From NCBI GenBank assembly GCA_012959765.1, contig DUCO01000007.1:63336-127335 (forward strand): a stretch of DNA of 64,000 nt, given 5' to 3'. Shown here in pieces: positions 63,221 to 64,000 of this stretch. The notes beneath the pieces were generated by a model. That model did no database searches, had not been told where the DNA came from, and saw only the letters and a program-made list of their open reading frames with translations. A program made the position numbers and the translations under genes. The stretch comes from Dehalococcoidia bacterium (GTDB lineage Bacteria; Chloroflexota; Dehalococcoidia; Lucifugimonadales; Lucifugimonadaceae). Position 1 is the first letter of the stretch. Each line of letters opens with the position of its first letter.

Positions 63221-63685
63221 TTGAATCCCAATAAATTGACCAAAAACAAATCTTATTCGCGTCTTTTTCTAGCCATATTCGCAGTCGCGATCCTCGCGGT
63301 TGTTGCCTGCTCAACGACTGACCCAGAACCGACTCCCTACGATCGCGAAGACTTCACCCCGTACGCCGGGCCGCCAGTGTTCCCGATGATTTTCGAAGGT
63401 ACGTTCAGCGTTGATGGCGAGCCAGGTCAGATCGGTCAGACCATTTACGCTGAGTTCATCCACGGCGGTTCGCCACTCTCGACCACCATTGAGGCTGGTA
63501 AGTACGCTCAGGTGATACTCGGCCCCGTCAGCACCGACGATCTTGAACAAGGCATCATTCACTTCTATCTCGGTACAAGAGATGGCGTTCACGTAACCGC
63601 TGAAGAGACATGGGAATGGGATACGGTCGGTCAGCCGACGAACCAGATACTCAACCTGACCTTCCCAAGCCTGCCCGAAAACTAA
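63221..63685 (+). CDS. lipoprotein with the surface-domain also found at 52831-53955
   Basis: A 154-aa protein with a lipoprotein signal (LFLAIFAVAILAVVAC, lipobox VVAC, Cys about residue 30). The mature part is one beta-rich domain: FEGTFSVDGEPGQIGQTIYA, then YAQVILGPVSTDD and IIHFYLGTRDGVHVTAEE. The same order of motifs occurs twice in the stalked surface protein. Start is TTG 63221 or TTG 63236. It should be anchored to the outer face of the membrane; function unknown. Confidence 0.82.
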   Translation: MNPNKLTKNKSYSRLFLAIFAVAILAVVACSTTDPEPTPYDREDFTPYAGPPVFPMIFEGTFSVDGEPGQIGQTIYAEFIHGGSPLSTTIEAGKYAQVILGPVSTDDLEQGIIHFYLGTRDGVHVTAEETWEWDTVGQPTNQILNLTFPSLPEN

Positions 63686-63716
63686 AAGTTGGTCTAATGA
63701 CCAAAGGCCAAAACAG

Positions 63717-64000
63717 ATGATTAGATCACTCGACGGCAAGACCCCAAAAATCGATCCGACGGCGTTCGTATCTGAAGCGGCGTATCTCGTTGGCGATATT
63801 GAAATTGGCCCTCGATCCAGCATCTGGCCCGGTGTCGTTATTCGAGCCGATGCCGGCAAAATCAAGATCGGTGCTGGCACAAATATTCAAGACAACTCGG
63901 TTCTACATTCAGATCACGGTGCCGAAATTGGCGACAATGTCACGATCGGCCACGGCGTCATCTGCCACGCAAAACTTGTCGGTGACGGCAGCTTGCTCGG
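63717..64000 (+). CDS. gamma-carbonic-anhydrase-like hexapeptide-repeat protein (partial)
   Basis: The first 94 codons of a left-handed beta-helix protein (VGDIEIGPRSSIWPGVVIRAD, IGAGTNIQDNSVLHSD, IGDNVTIGHGVICHAK). The His residues in VLHSD and IGHGVICHA lie where gamma carbonic anhydrases bind metal, so it belongs to the gamma-CA/PaaY/CaiE group; enzymatic activity cannot be judged. The gene runs off the right edge. A seven-codon frame (63697-63720) overlaps its ATG. Confidence 0.88.
   Translation, partial: MIRSLDGKTPKIDPTAFVSEAAYLVGDIEIGPRSSIWPGVVIRADAGKIKIGAGTNIQDNSVLHSDHGAEIGDNVTIGHGVICHAKLVGDGSLL

Noticed and set aside
1-64000. tRNA, rRNA, CRISPR or mobile elements
   Set aside because: No T-loop GTTCGANNC context in an intergenic cloverleaf, no regularly spaced direct repeats and no transposase or integrase frames were found by reading; the few short repeats are inside genes or single palindromes.

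Overview
The window reads as a stretch of chromosomal core genome from a free-living bacterium, most likely a Chloroflexota (SAR202/Dehalococcoidia-like) organism. This placement is inference from several traits: a str-S10-spc-alpha ribosomal supercluster fused with truA-rplM-rpsI, frequent TTG and GTG starts, an S12 with a short internal insertion, a GuaB3-type IMP dehydrogenase homologue, an SCP2-type thiolase next to a DUF35 protein, Rho, HrcA and large secreted surface proteins without any lipopolysaccharide genes. Base composition looks balanced, close to half G+C. I see no phage, insertion sequence, CRISPR array, rRNA or tRNA.

Layout. (1) 1-8064, minus strand: a nitrogen-assimilation block in transcription order GlnR-like orphan regulator, glnA, gltB, gltD (gltD runs off the left edge). 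(2) 8267-29984, plus strand: promoter, then rpsL, rpsG, fusA and the whole S10, spc and alpha ribosomal clusters including secY, adk, map, infA, rpmJ and rpoA, then truA, rplM, rpsI and a strong terminator. There is no tuf gene after fusA. (3) 30024-34678, minus strand: guaB3, hisS, prfA, prmC; guaB3 is preceded by a leader that can fold into a clean nested structure. (4) 34878-35624: a lone, AT-richer gene of unknown function. (5) 35692-40378, plus: P1-family peptidase, a Rossmann/DUF2520 protein, panB, panC and surE. (6) 40489-46685, plus: NIPSNAP protein, thiolase-like protein plus DUF35 protein, argF behind a second structured leader, der, plsY and gpsA. (7) 46704-50756, minus: hrcA, dnaJ, prmA, rsmE, i.e. 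the Firmicutes-type heat-shock order with grpE and dnaK missing. (8) 50930-51840: a broken terpenoid-cyclase-fold-like gene; then a degenerate metallo-beta-lactamase-fold protein. (9) 52831-61221, minus: two secreted surface proteins (one with a Thr-Pro stalk and a C-terminal membrane-anchor signal, one large S-layer-like protein), rho and pyrG. (10) 61385-64000, plus: gatC, gatA, a lipoprotein sharing a domain with the stalked surface protein, and the start of a gamma-carbonic-anhydrase-like gene.

How the genes work together. GlnA and GltBD form the ammonia-assimilating GS-GOGAT cycle, and the adjacent GlnR-like protein is the obvious candidate regulator, with palindromes in front of glnA as candidate sites. 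The ribosomal block, prfA, prmC, prmA, rsmE, der, hisS and gatCA together supply translation and ribosome maturation. PanB, PanC and the DUF2520 oxidoreductase look like a pantothenate module. PlsY and GpsA supply phospholipid precursors.

The points most worth a second look are the two orphan structured leaders (guaB3 and argF), the GlnR-like regulator with a receiver that has lost its phosphorylation residues, the low-complexity tails on several ribosomal proteins, the surface-protein domain family, and a rho gene that may start at CTG.
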